A stretch of 10,151 nucleotides of DNA from Candidatus Omnitrophota bacterium (GTDB lineage Bacteria; Verrucomicrobiota; Verrucomicrobiia; Limisphaerales; UBA1319): NCBI GenBank assembly GCA_023473405.1, contig JAMCZD010000394.1, positions 1 to 10,151 on the forward strand. The letters run 5' to 3'. Numbering within the stretch: position 1 is the first letter of the stretch; each line of letters opens with the position of its first letter. The notes beneath the pieces were generated by a model that was given only the letters and a program-made list of their open reading frames with translations, had not been told where the DNA came from and did not search any database. The position numbers were made by a program, and so were the translations under genes. Of this stretch, positions 1-5,973 are shown in pieces.

Positions 1-422
1 AAGCGATCAGTGACATCACGGAGGCTTGCGGACACGCACGAGCGCAAGCGGTGTTGAGCGGAGTCCCGTCCGCGCTGCGCTTTCGGCTCGAGGATCGAAC
101 GATGGATATTATTTCGGTGAATCCCCCAAGCCAGGACCAAACCAACTCTTCGAGCCAAGTTGAAGCTGAGCCACCCGCAACCCCACCCGCCAAGGCGATC
201 GTTTCACCTTTCAAGGCCCAGCTTTCCGATCAGCTCGCGATCGAGATGCTCGATGTAAATTTCCAGGAGAAAAAGGACGATGAGGTGGCACAGGTGCGAT
301 TCTTTCCCAACGGCACCAGCGACGAGTTCACGATCGTGCTGCAATGGCCCGACTACCAAATGTATCGCAAGATCACGCTGGACATTATAACCGGCCAACC
401 TGACGTGGAGGTGATCCGATGA
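1..422 (+). CDS. gspH: Minor pseudopilin, GspH/FimT-like, 5' end missing
   Basis: This reading frame is open from the first full codon (position 3) to the TGA at 420-422, giving 139 residues, so the true start and the prepilin N-terminus lie upstream of the window. An internal GTG at 51 could be called as a start, but the residues before it (AISDITEACGHARAQA, running into VLSGVPSALRF) read like the helix-to-sheet segment of GspH-type pseudopilins, so I treat them as coding. The C-terminal part, with RFFPNGTSDEFTIVLQW and an ending on DIITGQPDVEVIR, fits the GspH C-terminal beta domain. Between them lies a Ser/Pro/Glu-rich insert (about 25 residues, with PPSQDQTNSSS and PPATPPAK) that would be a flexible loop. 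In type II secretion GspH is a minor pseudopilin that joins the I-J-K tip complex in the periplasm. The ATGA overlap with the next pseudopilin gene supports the call. A generic FimT-like protein is the alternative. Confidence 0.72.
   Translation, partial: AISDITEACGHARAQAVLSGVPSALRFRLEDRTMDIISVNPPSQDQTNSSSQVEAEPPATPPAKAIVSPFKAQLSDQLAIEMLDVNFQEKKDDEVAQVRFFPNGTSDEFTIVLQWPDYQMYRKITLDIITGQPDVEVIR
407..417 (+). promoter_or_regulatory. Extended Shine-Dalgarno site for gspI
   Basis: GGAGGTGATCC lies just before the ATG at 419, inside the last codons of gspH. It matches, over 11 bases, the complement of the usual bacterial 16S rRNA 3' end. The GGAGG core is 7 bases from the ATG, which is a normal spacing. 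It supports 419 as the gspI start. Confidence 0.75.
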
Positions 423-913
423 TCACGACGCGGACTTTGAGATTTTTCTCAGGACAGTCCTGCCGGCAAGGAACCGGACGGAGGAACGGTGGTTCGAACG
501 CCTTCACCCTGTTGGAAGTGATGATTGCAACGGCCATTTTTTTCATGGCGATCTTCGCCATTCTGAATCTGGTCTCGCAGAACCTGCGAGCCGCCCGCGC
601 TTTGCAGCAGACCGGCATTGACGCCAGCAGCCTGGCCGCCGAGCTGTCGCTTACGAACCGGCTCGAGGAAGGCGGGCTCCCGGTGGAATTAGCTGATGAA
701 TTTGTCAAGGATAATCCTGGATACAATTGTGACGGAGAAATTACCATGGTATCGACCAATGGCATGTTCCAGGTTGACCTCAGGGTCTGGGGAAACTCGC
801 AACCACCACCCGCGGACCCATCTCTGAGTGTGTTGCTGTACCGGCCAGATTCGATAACTCGCCCCGGCGCGGGAGCGGGGGCGGGTTTTCAGCCTCGGGG
901 AAGGATCCAATGA
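419..913 (+). CDS. gspI: Minor pseudopilin GspI-like (type II secretion)
   Basis: A 164-residue protein with a class III (prepilin) signal. A basic leader of 28 residues precedes FTLLEVMIATAIFF, with predicted cleavage between Ala28 and Phe29 and the helix-stabilising Glu at mature position 5 (Glu33). Residue -1 is Ala, where Gly is usual; known prepilin peptidases can tolerate this. The hydrophobic helix covers about residues 29-51 and is followed by NLRAARALQQ, as in GspI. The globular part is short, with LRVWGNSQPPP near the end and a Gly/Ala-rich tail. GspI is the central minor pseudopilin of the I-J-K trimer that caps the pseudopilus and starts its assembly. The ATG overlaps the gspH stop (ATGA) and has a very strong Shine-Dalgarno site. 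The C-terminal half is poorly conserved, so the I assignment rests on gene order and the N-terminal helix. Confidence 0.8.
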   Translation: MITTRTLRFFSGQSCRQGTGRRNGGSNAFTLLEVMIATAIFFMAIFAILNLVSQNLRAARALQQTGIDASSLAAELSLTNRLEEGGLPVELADEFVKDNPGYNCDGEITMVSTNGMFQVDLRVWGNSQPPPADPSLSVLLYRPDSITRPGAGAGAGFQPRGRIQ

Positions 914-1842
914 AAGCTGATTCGGACGGGCAGGCGAGAAGCCGGTTGCCGGCGGAATTGGACCGGGGGATTGAGAGCCCTCCTCGAGAGGTGCTCTGCC
1001 GAGTTGCGGCAATACAACGGACCGGCTTGCGCGGGTTTACCTTGATCGAGGTGATGATTGCCATGGCGATTCTGATGATGATCCTGCTGGCTATCTACTC
1101 GAGCTGGTCCGCCATTGTGCGGGGGAGCAAAGTTGGGTTGGACGCGGCGGCGCAAGTGCAGAGGAGCCGGATCGCCATGGCGTCGCTGGTGGACTCGCTG
1201 TTAACGGTGCAGATGTTCGGAGGCAATCCCGGCTATTACGCCTTTATCGCCGACACGAGTTCGGACTATGCCTATTTGAGCCTGGTATCGCGGTTGCCAG
1301 GTTCGTTTCCTGACGCGGGCTTGTTTGGGGACCAGGTGGTGCGGCGGGTCACGTTCCAGGTCGAGCGCGGAAAAGATGCAGGCAACGACCTGGTGATGTA
1401 CCAAATGCCCATCATGTCCGAGGTCAACGAGGAGCAGAAACCATTTGCGCTGGCGCTGGCTCATGATGTCAGCGTTTTCAGCCTCGAGTTTTGGGACACG
1501 CGACGGCAGGAGTGGGCGAAAGAATGGCTGCCGACCAACCAGCTTCCGGAAATGGTTCGGGTGACGCTGGGTTTGGGCAACGTCAGGGGCATGCTGAACG
1601 AGCCGCAGAACCTGATGACGCGCGTTATTGCGCTGCCCGCAATGGCGATCCCGGCGCAATATCAAATGTCACGTTTGCCACCCGGCCAAAGCAACCAGCC
1701 TCCAGCGCCTAATAACATGAACCCGGCCATCCCCGGTCAGCCCGGGCCGGGCCAGCCGAATATGCCATTCTACCCCAATCAACCCGGGATTGGTTCGTTT
1801 CCGGGCATGCCGCCGGGTGGATTCGGGGGAGGGAGGAGATAA
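910..1842 (+). CDS. gspJ: Minor pseudopilin GspJ-like (type II secretion)
   Basis: A 310-residue protein with a canonical prepilin motif, G42|FTLIEVMIAMAILMM, with Glu47 as the mature position-5 Glu. The leader of 42 residues is unusually long, but its ATG is fixed by the ATGA overlap with gspI and an AAGGA 4 bases upstream. The hydrophobic helix spans about 43-66. The central domain (about 80-245) ends with SLEFWD and WLPTNQLPEMVRVTL, the pattern seen near the end of GspJ/PulJ proteins, where a Trp-rich strand is followed by LPxxVRVxL. Residues 257-310 form a Pro/Gly/Asn/Gln-rich tail (PGQSNQPPAPNN through PGMPPGGFGGGRR) absent from typical GspJ of about 200 residues. GspJ pairs with GspI and GspK at the pseudopilus tip. 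The tail is probably disordered and periplasmic; its role is unknown. Confidence 0.85.
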   Translation: MKADSDGQARSRLPAELDRGIESPPREVLCRVAAIQRTGLRGFTLIEVMIAMAILMMILLAIYSSWSAIVRGSKVGLDAAAQVQRSRIAMASLVDSLLTVQMFGGNPGYYAFIADTSSDYAYLSLVSRLPGSFPDAGLFGDQVVRRVTFQVERGKDAGNDLVMYQMPIMSEVNEEQKPFALALAHDVSVFSLEFWDTRRQEWAKEWLPTNQLPEMVRVTLGLGNVRGMLNEPQNLMTRVIALPAMAIPAQYQMSRLPPGQSNQPPAPNNMNPAIPGQPGPGQPNMPFYPNQPGIGSFPGMPPGGFGGGRR

Positions 1843-2918
1843 TGGAGCTTGGGCGGCAATCGGGTGAGCGAGGGATCGCGTTGATCATCGTCATGGCGGT
1901 GGTCTTCGTGTTGAGTGTTCTGGCCGGCGGGTTTGCCTATTCCATGCGTGTCGAGATGCGCCTGGCACAGAACCACAATCACGAGGCGGAATTGGAATGG
2001 CTGGGGCGGTCCGGGGTGGAACTGGCGCGGTATGTGCTGGGCCAGCAGTTGGCCATCGGCAACGAACCGTATGACGCCTTGAACCAGAAATGGGCCGGCG
2101 GTATCGGAGTCACCAACGAGAACCTGATGGACATTTCCATGGACAACAACACCTTGGGATCGGGGTCTTTTTCCATCAAAATTATTGACCAGGAGCGAAG
2201 ATTCAATATCAACGCCGCCGACGAGGTCATCCTGCAACAAGCCATAAATTTGGTCGGCGTCGACGCCTCGGATTCGTCCACCATCGTTGATTCGATCCTG
2301 GATTGGCGCGATCCGGATGACGACCCGCACCTGAGCGGGACCGAGAGCGATTACTACCTGGGGTTGGACCCGCCTTATTACGCCAAGAACGGACCGATCG
2401 ATGACTTGTCGGAATTGCTCATGATCCGCGGGATCACCCCGGAAATATATTACGGCCAGGGCGACCAGGCGATTGCCAGTTCGAGGCAAACCGTTACGGC
2501 GGCGAACCGTATCTTTGGCCAAAACGCGCAACCGGTTTGCTCGGGCGGACTGGCCGACCTGTTCACCCCCATATCAACCGGCCTGGTCAATATAAATACC
2601 GCCTCAAGCGCCGTGCTCCAATTGATCCCCGGCATCGACGCCAATACGGCTGCGGGCATCATTCAAGCCCGCGCCGGTCCTGATGGCGTCGAGGGCAACG
2701 ACGACGACACCCCCTTCCGCAATGTGGGTGAACTCATCAATGTGCCCGGTATCAACCCCCAATTGGTAGGGCAAATCGGACGCTTTTTCACCGTCCGAAG
2801 CGCTACGTTCGAAGTCCAGGTGGACGCGCAGATAGACCATTACAAGCACCGTTTTGTGGCCATGCTAAGACGCAACAGCCCGCGCGACATCCGATTGCTA
2901 TACTTCAATTGGAAATAA
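1842..2918 (+). CDS. gspK: Minor pseudopilin GspK-like (type II secretion)
   Basis: A 358-residue protein. After a short leader comes G11|IALIIVMAVVFVLSVLAGG. Mature position 5 is Ile rather than Glu, which is the family signature of GspK and suits its place as the outermost tip subunit. Further motifs match T2SSK: GRSGVELARYVL (55-66), INAADEVI (124-130), and SILDWRDPDDDP (151-162) followed by TESDYY. This last region carries the alpha-domain insert with acidic, possibly Ca-binding, residues. VNINTASSAVLQLIPGID (249-266) is a helix-hairpin-helix-like segment, echoed by NVGELINVPGI (294-304). The ATG overlaps the gspJ stop by one base (TAATG), and GGGAGGAGA immediately upstream is a good Shine-Dalgarno site. 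It is the last gene of the cluster; gspL and gspM do not follow. Confidence 0.9.
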   Translation: MELGRQSGERGIALIIVMAVVFVLSVLAGGFAYSMRVEMRLAQNHNHEAELEWLGRSGVELARYVLGQQLAIGNEPYDALNQKWAGGIGVTNENLMDISMDNNTLGSGSFSIKIIDQERRFNINAADEVILQQAINLVGVDASDSSTIVDSILDWRDPDDDPHLSGTESDYYLGLDPPYYAKNGPIDDLSELLMIRGITPEIYYGQGDQAIASSRQTVTAANRIFGQNAQPVCSGGLADLFTPISTGLVNINTASSAVLQLIPGIDANTAAGIIQARAGPDGVEGNDDDTPFRNVGELINVPGINPQLVGQIGRFFTVRSATFEVQVDAQIDHYKHRFVAMLRRNSPRDIRLLYFNWK

Positions 2919-3073
2919 CCTTGAGCCAGGCGGCAAGTTTCACCGCCAAAGCCGGCACGCCTAATCGTTCCTGACAGACAATAACAACCTTTACAGATAG
3001 CTCTGCTTCGCAGTTCTCATTGCGGCACTCCGTTTCACTTCCTCTCCCACCTTGTCCTGAGACCTCCGAAAAA

Positions 3074-3121
3074 GGGTGACAAAGTGGCGGACAAGATGAG
3101 GGACAAAGGCCGGGACACGCC
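3074..3121 (+). repeat. Four degenerate 12-nt tandem repeats
   Basis: Four consecutive 12-base units read GGGTGACAAAGT, GGCGGACAAGAT, GAGGGACAAAGG and CCGGGACACGCC. The core GACA recurs at exactly 12-base intervals (3078, 3090, 3102, 3114). CTTGTCC at 3051-3057 is the inverse of GGACAAG in the second unit. The last unit contains CCGGGACAC, which is also the core of the neighbouring long inverted repeat, so the two structures appear related. Function is unknown. Confidence 0.6.
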
Positions 3122-3140
3122 AAAATCAAAATCGCCGGCT

Positions 3141-3186
3141 AGTGTGGTGTCCCGGAAACAGCTATACATTTCCGGGACACCACACT
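3141..3186 (+). repeat. Perfect 18-bp inverted repeat (REP/MITE-like hairpin)
   Basis: AGTGTGGTGTCCCGGAAA (3141-3158) and its exact reverse complement (3169-3186) flank a 10-base loop. The stem is perfect over 18 bp. No T-run follows on either side, so it is not a standard intrinsic terminator. It could be a REP-type element, a miniature transposon remnant, or a stable RNA hairpin downstream of gspK. The identity as a mobile-element relic is inference; the repeat itself is certain. Confidence 0.85.
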
Positions 3187-3634
3187 GAAAATTACAAACC
3201 CTCCCTGGCAGCTAAACTATCTGGGTAGAACCTGATTCATGAAAAAAAGCATTTCGGTTGCCAAGCCGACGCGCAAGCATGGGATATTTCACCTAAGTAC
3301 TTATCGTGCAATAGATTCCGCGACGATAATTTCTCGAGGAAATCCTTCTGGTCCGGTTGCCGCGGGCTTGAAATTGTAAGGATTCACGACGCAAAATCGC
3401 CGTTTGCGAGCCTCTAAACGGTAACTACGGAAGCATCAACATGTTACAAATTAAATTTTGGTTTTTGAAAAGTGTAAGACAGACCGACATTGGGGTGATA
3501 ATGATCGAACTGACATTCGATGCTACATGCATCCGCCATTATGGCATCGACAAGCGGCCATAGGCGCGACATCATGCGCCGCAAACCAGAGTTACCAGGG
3601 CCGGCTGATGTCGGCTGCTGCGGGCTTGCGAATC

Positions 3635-3640
3635 AGAGGA
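3635..3640 (+). promoter_or_regulatory. Shine-Dalgarno site deciding the GH27 start
   Basis: AGAGGA ends 6 bases before the ATG at 3647. The following codons encode a signal peptide, so this site favours 3647 over the upstream in-frame starts at 3458 and 3608. Confidence 0.65.
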
Positions 3641-3646
3641 CTTGGA

Positions 3647-5227
3647 ATGAAAAAACTGCTCTGTTGTTGCTGCTTGATAATCGGGCTGGCGTTTCCCCGC
3701 TTGCTTACCGGGGCTGAGCCGAAAGCCGAATCCTCCACCGCACCTCCAAAGGCATTGCAGGCATTGCGTCGCGAACGGTTCATTCTAACACCCGATCCGC
3801 CGCGATCGCCGCGGATTAACGGGGCAAGGATTTTCGGCGTACGCCCCGGCTCGCCGTTCTTGTTTACGATACCGGCGACCGGCGAACGTCCGATGCAATT
3901 CACGGCCGATAATTTGCCGGCTGGTTTGCGGCTGGACCCCCATACGGGTTTCATCGCCGGCACGATCAAGGACCGGGGGACATACCCGGTCACACTGGTG
4001 GCGTCAAACGCGCTCGGGATCAGCAAGCGTCCGTTCAAGATCGTCTGCGGGGATACGCTGGCCCTGACCCCGCACATGGGCTGGAACAGTTGGTATGTCT
4101 GGGAGAATCGAGTAACCGACAAGATCATCCGCGACGCAGCCGATGCGATGGTCCGAACGGGCATGCGTGAGCACGGTTATCAATATGTGAACATCGACGA
4201 TTGTTGGGCAATGAAACCTGGCTCACGGGATGAGTCGTTGAACGGTCCGGAACGTGACCAGGAAGGCATGGTGAATTCCAATCGCCGATTTCCGGACATG
4301 AAGGCCTTAACCGATTATATCCATGCAAGGGGCCTCAAGGCCGGAATTTATACCTCGCCCGGCCCAACGACTTGCGCGGGGCACGTGGGTGCGTATCAGC
4401 ATGAGGAACTGGATGTGCGTCGGTTTGTCGAGTGGGGATTTGATTTTTTGAAGTACGATTGGTGTTCCTATGGCGGGATCGCCAAAAACGGCAGCCTCGA
4501 GGAATTGCAGAAACCTTACCGCCTCATCAGCCGCATCCTCACGCAGCAACCCCGCGACATCGTGCTCAACCTCTGCCAATACGGCATGGGCAACGTTTGG
4601 GAATGGGGAAAGGAAGTCGGCGGCCAGAGCTGGCGCACGGCAGGTGATCTTGGTCTCAGTTTCGAGGGCATTGCAGCCGGTTTGTTCCGGGACGGTTTTG
4701 ACCTTTATTCCGACCGCAAGCTCCACCAGTTTGGCGGCCCGGGCGGTTGGAACGATCCTGACTACCTTCTTCTTGGTTACCTGAGCAACTGGCGTGGCGG
4801 AACCGCCCCGACACCCCTCACAGTGGATGAGCAATATACCCATGTCACGCTCTGGTGCATTGTCGCCGCTCCTTTGATCTTCAGCGGCGACATCACGCGC
4901 CTGGACAAATTCACCCTTGGCCTGCTCTGCAACGACGAATTGATCGATGTCGACCAGGACCCGCTTGGCAAACCTGGATACCGAGTCGCCAAAACCGGGG
5001 ATACGGAGGTGTGGATGAAAGACATGGAAGACGGTTCAAAGGCGGTCGGCCTCTTCAATCGTAATCCGGTCGAATTCAAAAAAGTCGCCGCGCGCTGGTC
5101 GGACCTGGGGGTGCAAGGAACCCGGCGTGTCCGCGACTTATGGCGGCAGAAGAACCTTGGCGATTTCGCAGGCCAATTCGAGATCGAAGTCGCCCCGCAT
5201 GGGGCGGAGGCGATCCGCATATTCTGA
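3647..5227 (+). CDS. Secreted GH27 alpha-galactosidase-family glycoside hydrolase
   Basis: The frame is open from 3458, but the start at 3647 is chosen because it follows AGAGGA and begins a signal peptide (MKKLLCCCCLIIGLAF, likely cleaved near Ala23). The mature enzyme would be exported to the periplasm or beyond. Length is 526 residues. Residues about 56-135 form a putative-Ig (He_PIG-type) module beginning RINGARIFGVRPGSPF, common at the N-terminus of bacterial GH27 enzymes. The TIM barrel starts at TPHMGWNSWY (141-150). NIDDCW (182-187) is the substrate-binding Asp pair. Asp271 in KYDWC is the expected nucleophile and Asp334 in WRTAGDLG the expected acid/base. PLIFSGDITRLD (409-420) closes the barrel, and a C-terminal beta domain ends at AIRIF. 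GH27 members remove alpha-galactose, alpha-N-acetylgalactosamine or beta-L-arabinopyranose by a retaining mechanism; the exact substrate cannot be read here. The four consecutive Cys in the signal peptide are odd but do not form a lipobox. Confidence 0.93.
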   Translation: MKKLLCCCCLIIGLAFPRLLTGAEPKAESSTAPPKALQALRRERFILTPDPPRSPRINGARIFGVRPGSPFLFTIPATGERPMQFTADNLPAGLRLDPHTGFIAGTIKDRGTYPVTLVASNALGISKRPFKIVCGDTLALTPHMGWNSWYVWENRVTDKIIRDAADAMVRTGMREHGYQYVNIDDCWAMKPGSRDESLNGPERDQEGMVNSNRRFPDMKALTDYIHARGLKAGIYTSPGPTTCAGHVGAYQHEELDVRRFVEWGFDFLKYDWCSYGGIAKNGSLEELQKPYRLISRILTQQPRDIVLNLCQYGMGNVWEWGKEVGGQSWRTAGDLGLSFEGIAAGLFRDGFDLYSDRKLHQFGGPGGWNDPDYLLLGYLSNWRGGTAPTPLTVDEQYTHVTLWCIVAAPLIFSGDITRLDKFTLGLLCNDELIDVDQDPLGKPGYRVAKTGDTEVWMKDMEDGSKAVGLFNRNPVEFKKVAARWSDLGVQGTRRVRDLWRQKNLGDFAGQFEIEVAPHGAEAIRIF

Positions 5228-5344
5228 ACCTAGCGGGAGAAGAAATCAGTGCCCGCTTACACCGGCTGCTACGGGAGGTAGGAGCGCGGATGCCCTCATC
5301 AGCGTGTCTGACTGCAGCGCAATTATCGTTATACCCCATTAAAT

Positions 5345-5370
5345 CAGGGCGGCGCAGCAGCGCCACCCTG
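5345..5370 (-). terminator. Hairpin terminator of the secY-rplQ operon
   Basis: CAGGG-C-GGCGC and GCGCC-A-CCCTG pair around an AGCA loop. The single C/A mismatch on the plus strand becomes a G-U wobble in minus-strand RNA, so the stem is an unbroken 11 bp only in the rplQ transcript. ATTTAAT follows on that strand as a weak U-rich tract. The stem begins 9 bases past the rplQ stop. It may also stop the converging GH27 transcript, but without a U-tract on that side. Confidence 0.75.
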
Positions 5371-5379
5371 CCGGGATGC

Positions 5380-5961
5380 TTAGGACGAGGGCGGCTTGGT
5401 TTCGCCGGACGGATTCGGCGCCGCCGAAGGAGGGGGTGCCGGCGCTGGGCTGGCTTCAGGCTCCGGCTTGATGAGTGCCGCGGGGGCTTCCTCAGGCGTC
5501 TTGACCGCTGTGGTTTGGCCCACTGGTTTGGGCGTCGAGTCCGCGGGAAGGGCGGCTTCGACCCATTCGAGGATGGCGACTTCGGCGGCGTCGCCTCGAC
5601 GTAAGTTCTGTTTAATGATGCGGGTATAGCCGCCTTGGCGGTCTTTGAAGCCTGGGGCAATATCCTCGAAGAGGATGCGGATCACGTCGTGTCTTTTGCG
5701 CCATGCGATGCGAGTTTTCTGTCGGTTATGCAAGGTGCGTGCCTGCTGGCGCAAGCGCGCCGCAGCGAGGCGGCGGTCGTAGATAGTACCGCCTTTGCCG
5801 AGGGTAACCATTTTTTCGGCAACGGAGCGCGCGGCCTTGGCTTTGGCCAGGGTAGTCGTTACCCGGCGGTGTTTAATGAGACTGCAGACCAGGTTAGCGA
5901 GCATGGCATTGCGATGCTCGCCTGTCCGGCCCAACTTAGCGGTTCGTTTGAGGTGTCGCAT
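5380..5961 (-). CDS. rplQ: 50S ribosomal protein L17 with insert and C-terminal tail
   Basis: The 193-residue product starts MRHLKRTAKLGRTGEHRNAM and includes TTTLAKAKAARSVAEKMVTL, RRLAAARLR and GGYTRIIK, all matching L17, a large-subunit protein near the peptide exit tunnel. It is much longer than E. coli L17 (127 residues), for two reasons. First, compared with E. coli, about 18 basic residues are inserted around 71-88, between RRLAxAR and the segment ending in LFEDIAPGF. Second, residues from about 138 onward form an Ala/Pro/Glu/Lys-rich tail of some 55 residues (EPEASPAPAPPPSAAPNP). The ATG at 5961 is 12 bases after the rpoA stop; AAGG lies upstream but farther than usual. It is the last gene of the operon and is followed by a hairpin terminator. 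Confidence 0.97.
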   Translation of the reverse strand: MRHLKRTAKLGRTGEHRNAMLANLVCSLIKHRRVTTTLAKAKAARSVAEKMVTLGKGGTIYDRRLAAARLRQQARTLHNRQKTRIAWRKRHDVIRILFEDIAPGFKDRQGGYTRIIKQNLRRGDAAEVAILEWVEAALPADSTPKPVGQTTAVKTPEEAPAALIKPEPEASPAPAPPPSAAPNPSGETKPPSS

Positions 5962-5973
5962 AGAGAGCCTGCC

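Larger units (their letters stand above)
2919..3646 (+). other. Gene-poor intergenic stretch with repeats
   Basis: No convincing gene lies in these 728 bases between gspK and the GH27 gene. The left part (about 3050-3186) carries a cluster of GGACA/TGTCC motifs: four 12-nt tandem units and a perfect long inverted repeat, annotated separately. The right part (about 3187-3646) is more AT-rich and must hold the promoter of the GH27 gene. GATAAT at 3497-3502 with AAGACA at 3476-3481 is a possible sigma70-like pair, but the 15-base spacer is short and I do not call it. A 46-codon ATG ORF at 3239-3379 has no Shine-Dalgarno site and no recognisable sequence. Confidence 0.6.

Noticed and set aside
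2929..2947. GGCGG...CCGCC hairpin just after gspK as a terminator
   Set aside because: Only 5 bp with a 9-base loop and no T-run; too weak to call.
2905..3129. A 74-codon minus-strand ORF overlapping the gspK end, with a tail VIVCQERLGVPALAVKLAAW that looks faintly like a transposase C-terminal helix
   Set aside because: It overlaps gspK, the first half is Cys/Pro/Gly-rich and unlike a protein family I know, and the tail resemblance is too weak to call even a relic. A translated search against RAYT and IS transposases would decide it.
3239..3379. A 46-codon ATG ORF (MKKSISVAKPTRKHG...) upstream of the GH27 gene
   Set aside because: No Shine-Dalgarno site, no recognisable family and no conserved context; such an ORF is expected by chance at this length.
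3476..3502. AAGACA/GATAAT as the GH27 promoter
   Set aside because: The spacer is 15 bases and the -35 match is poor; transcript start mapping is needed.
3458..3646. Upstream extension of the GH27 gene to a start at 3458 or 3608
   Set aside because: It would bury the signal peptide 13 to 63 residues inside the protein, and the residues do not resemble the family. The ATG at 3647 has AGAGGA at a good distance.
3662..3673. Four consecutive Cys codons near the GH27 N-terminus as a lipoprotein lipobox
   Set aside because: The Cys are at residues 6-9, before the hydrophobic core, so they cannot serve as a signal peptidase II site.
5233..5256. GCGGG...CCCGC as a separate GH27 terminator
   Set aside because: A 5-bp stem with a 14-base loop and no U-tract; the stronger hairpin at 5345-5370 is the likelier stop region.
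5140..5660. Long ORFs antisense to the GH27 end and to rplQ and rpoA
   Set aside because: They are frame shadows in GC-rich coding DNA, with low-complexity Arg/Gly/Pro translations and no family match.
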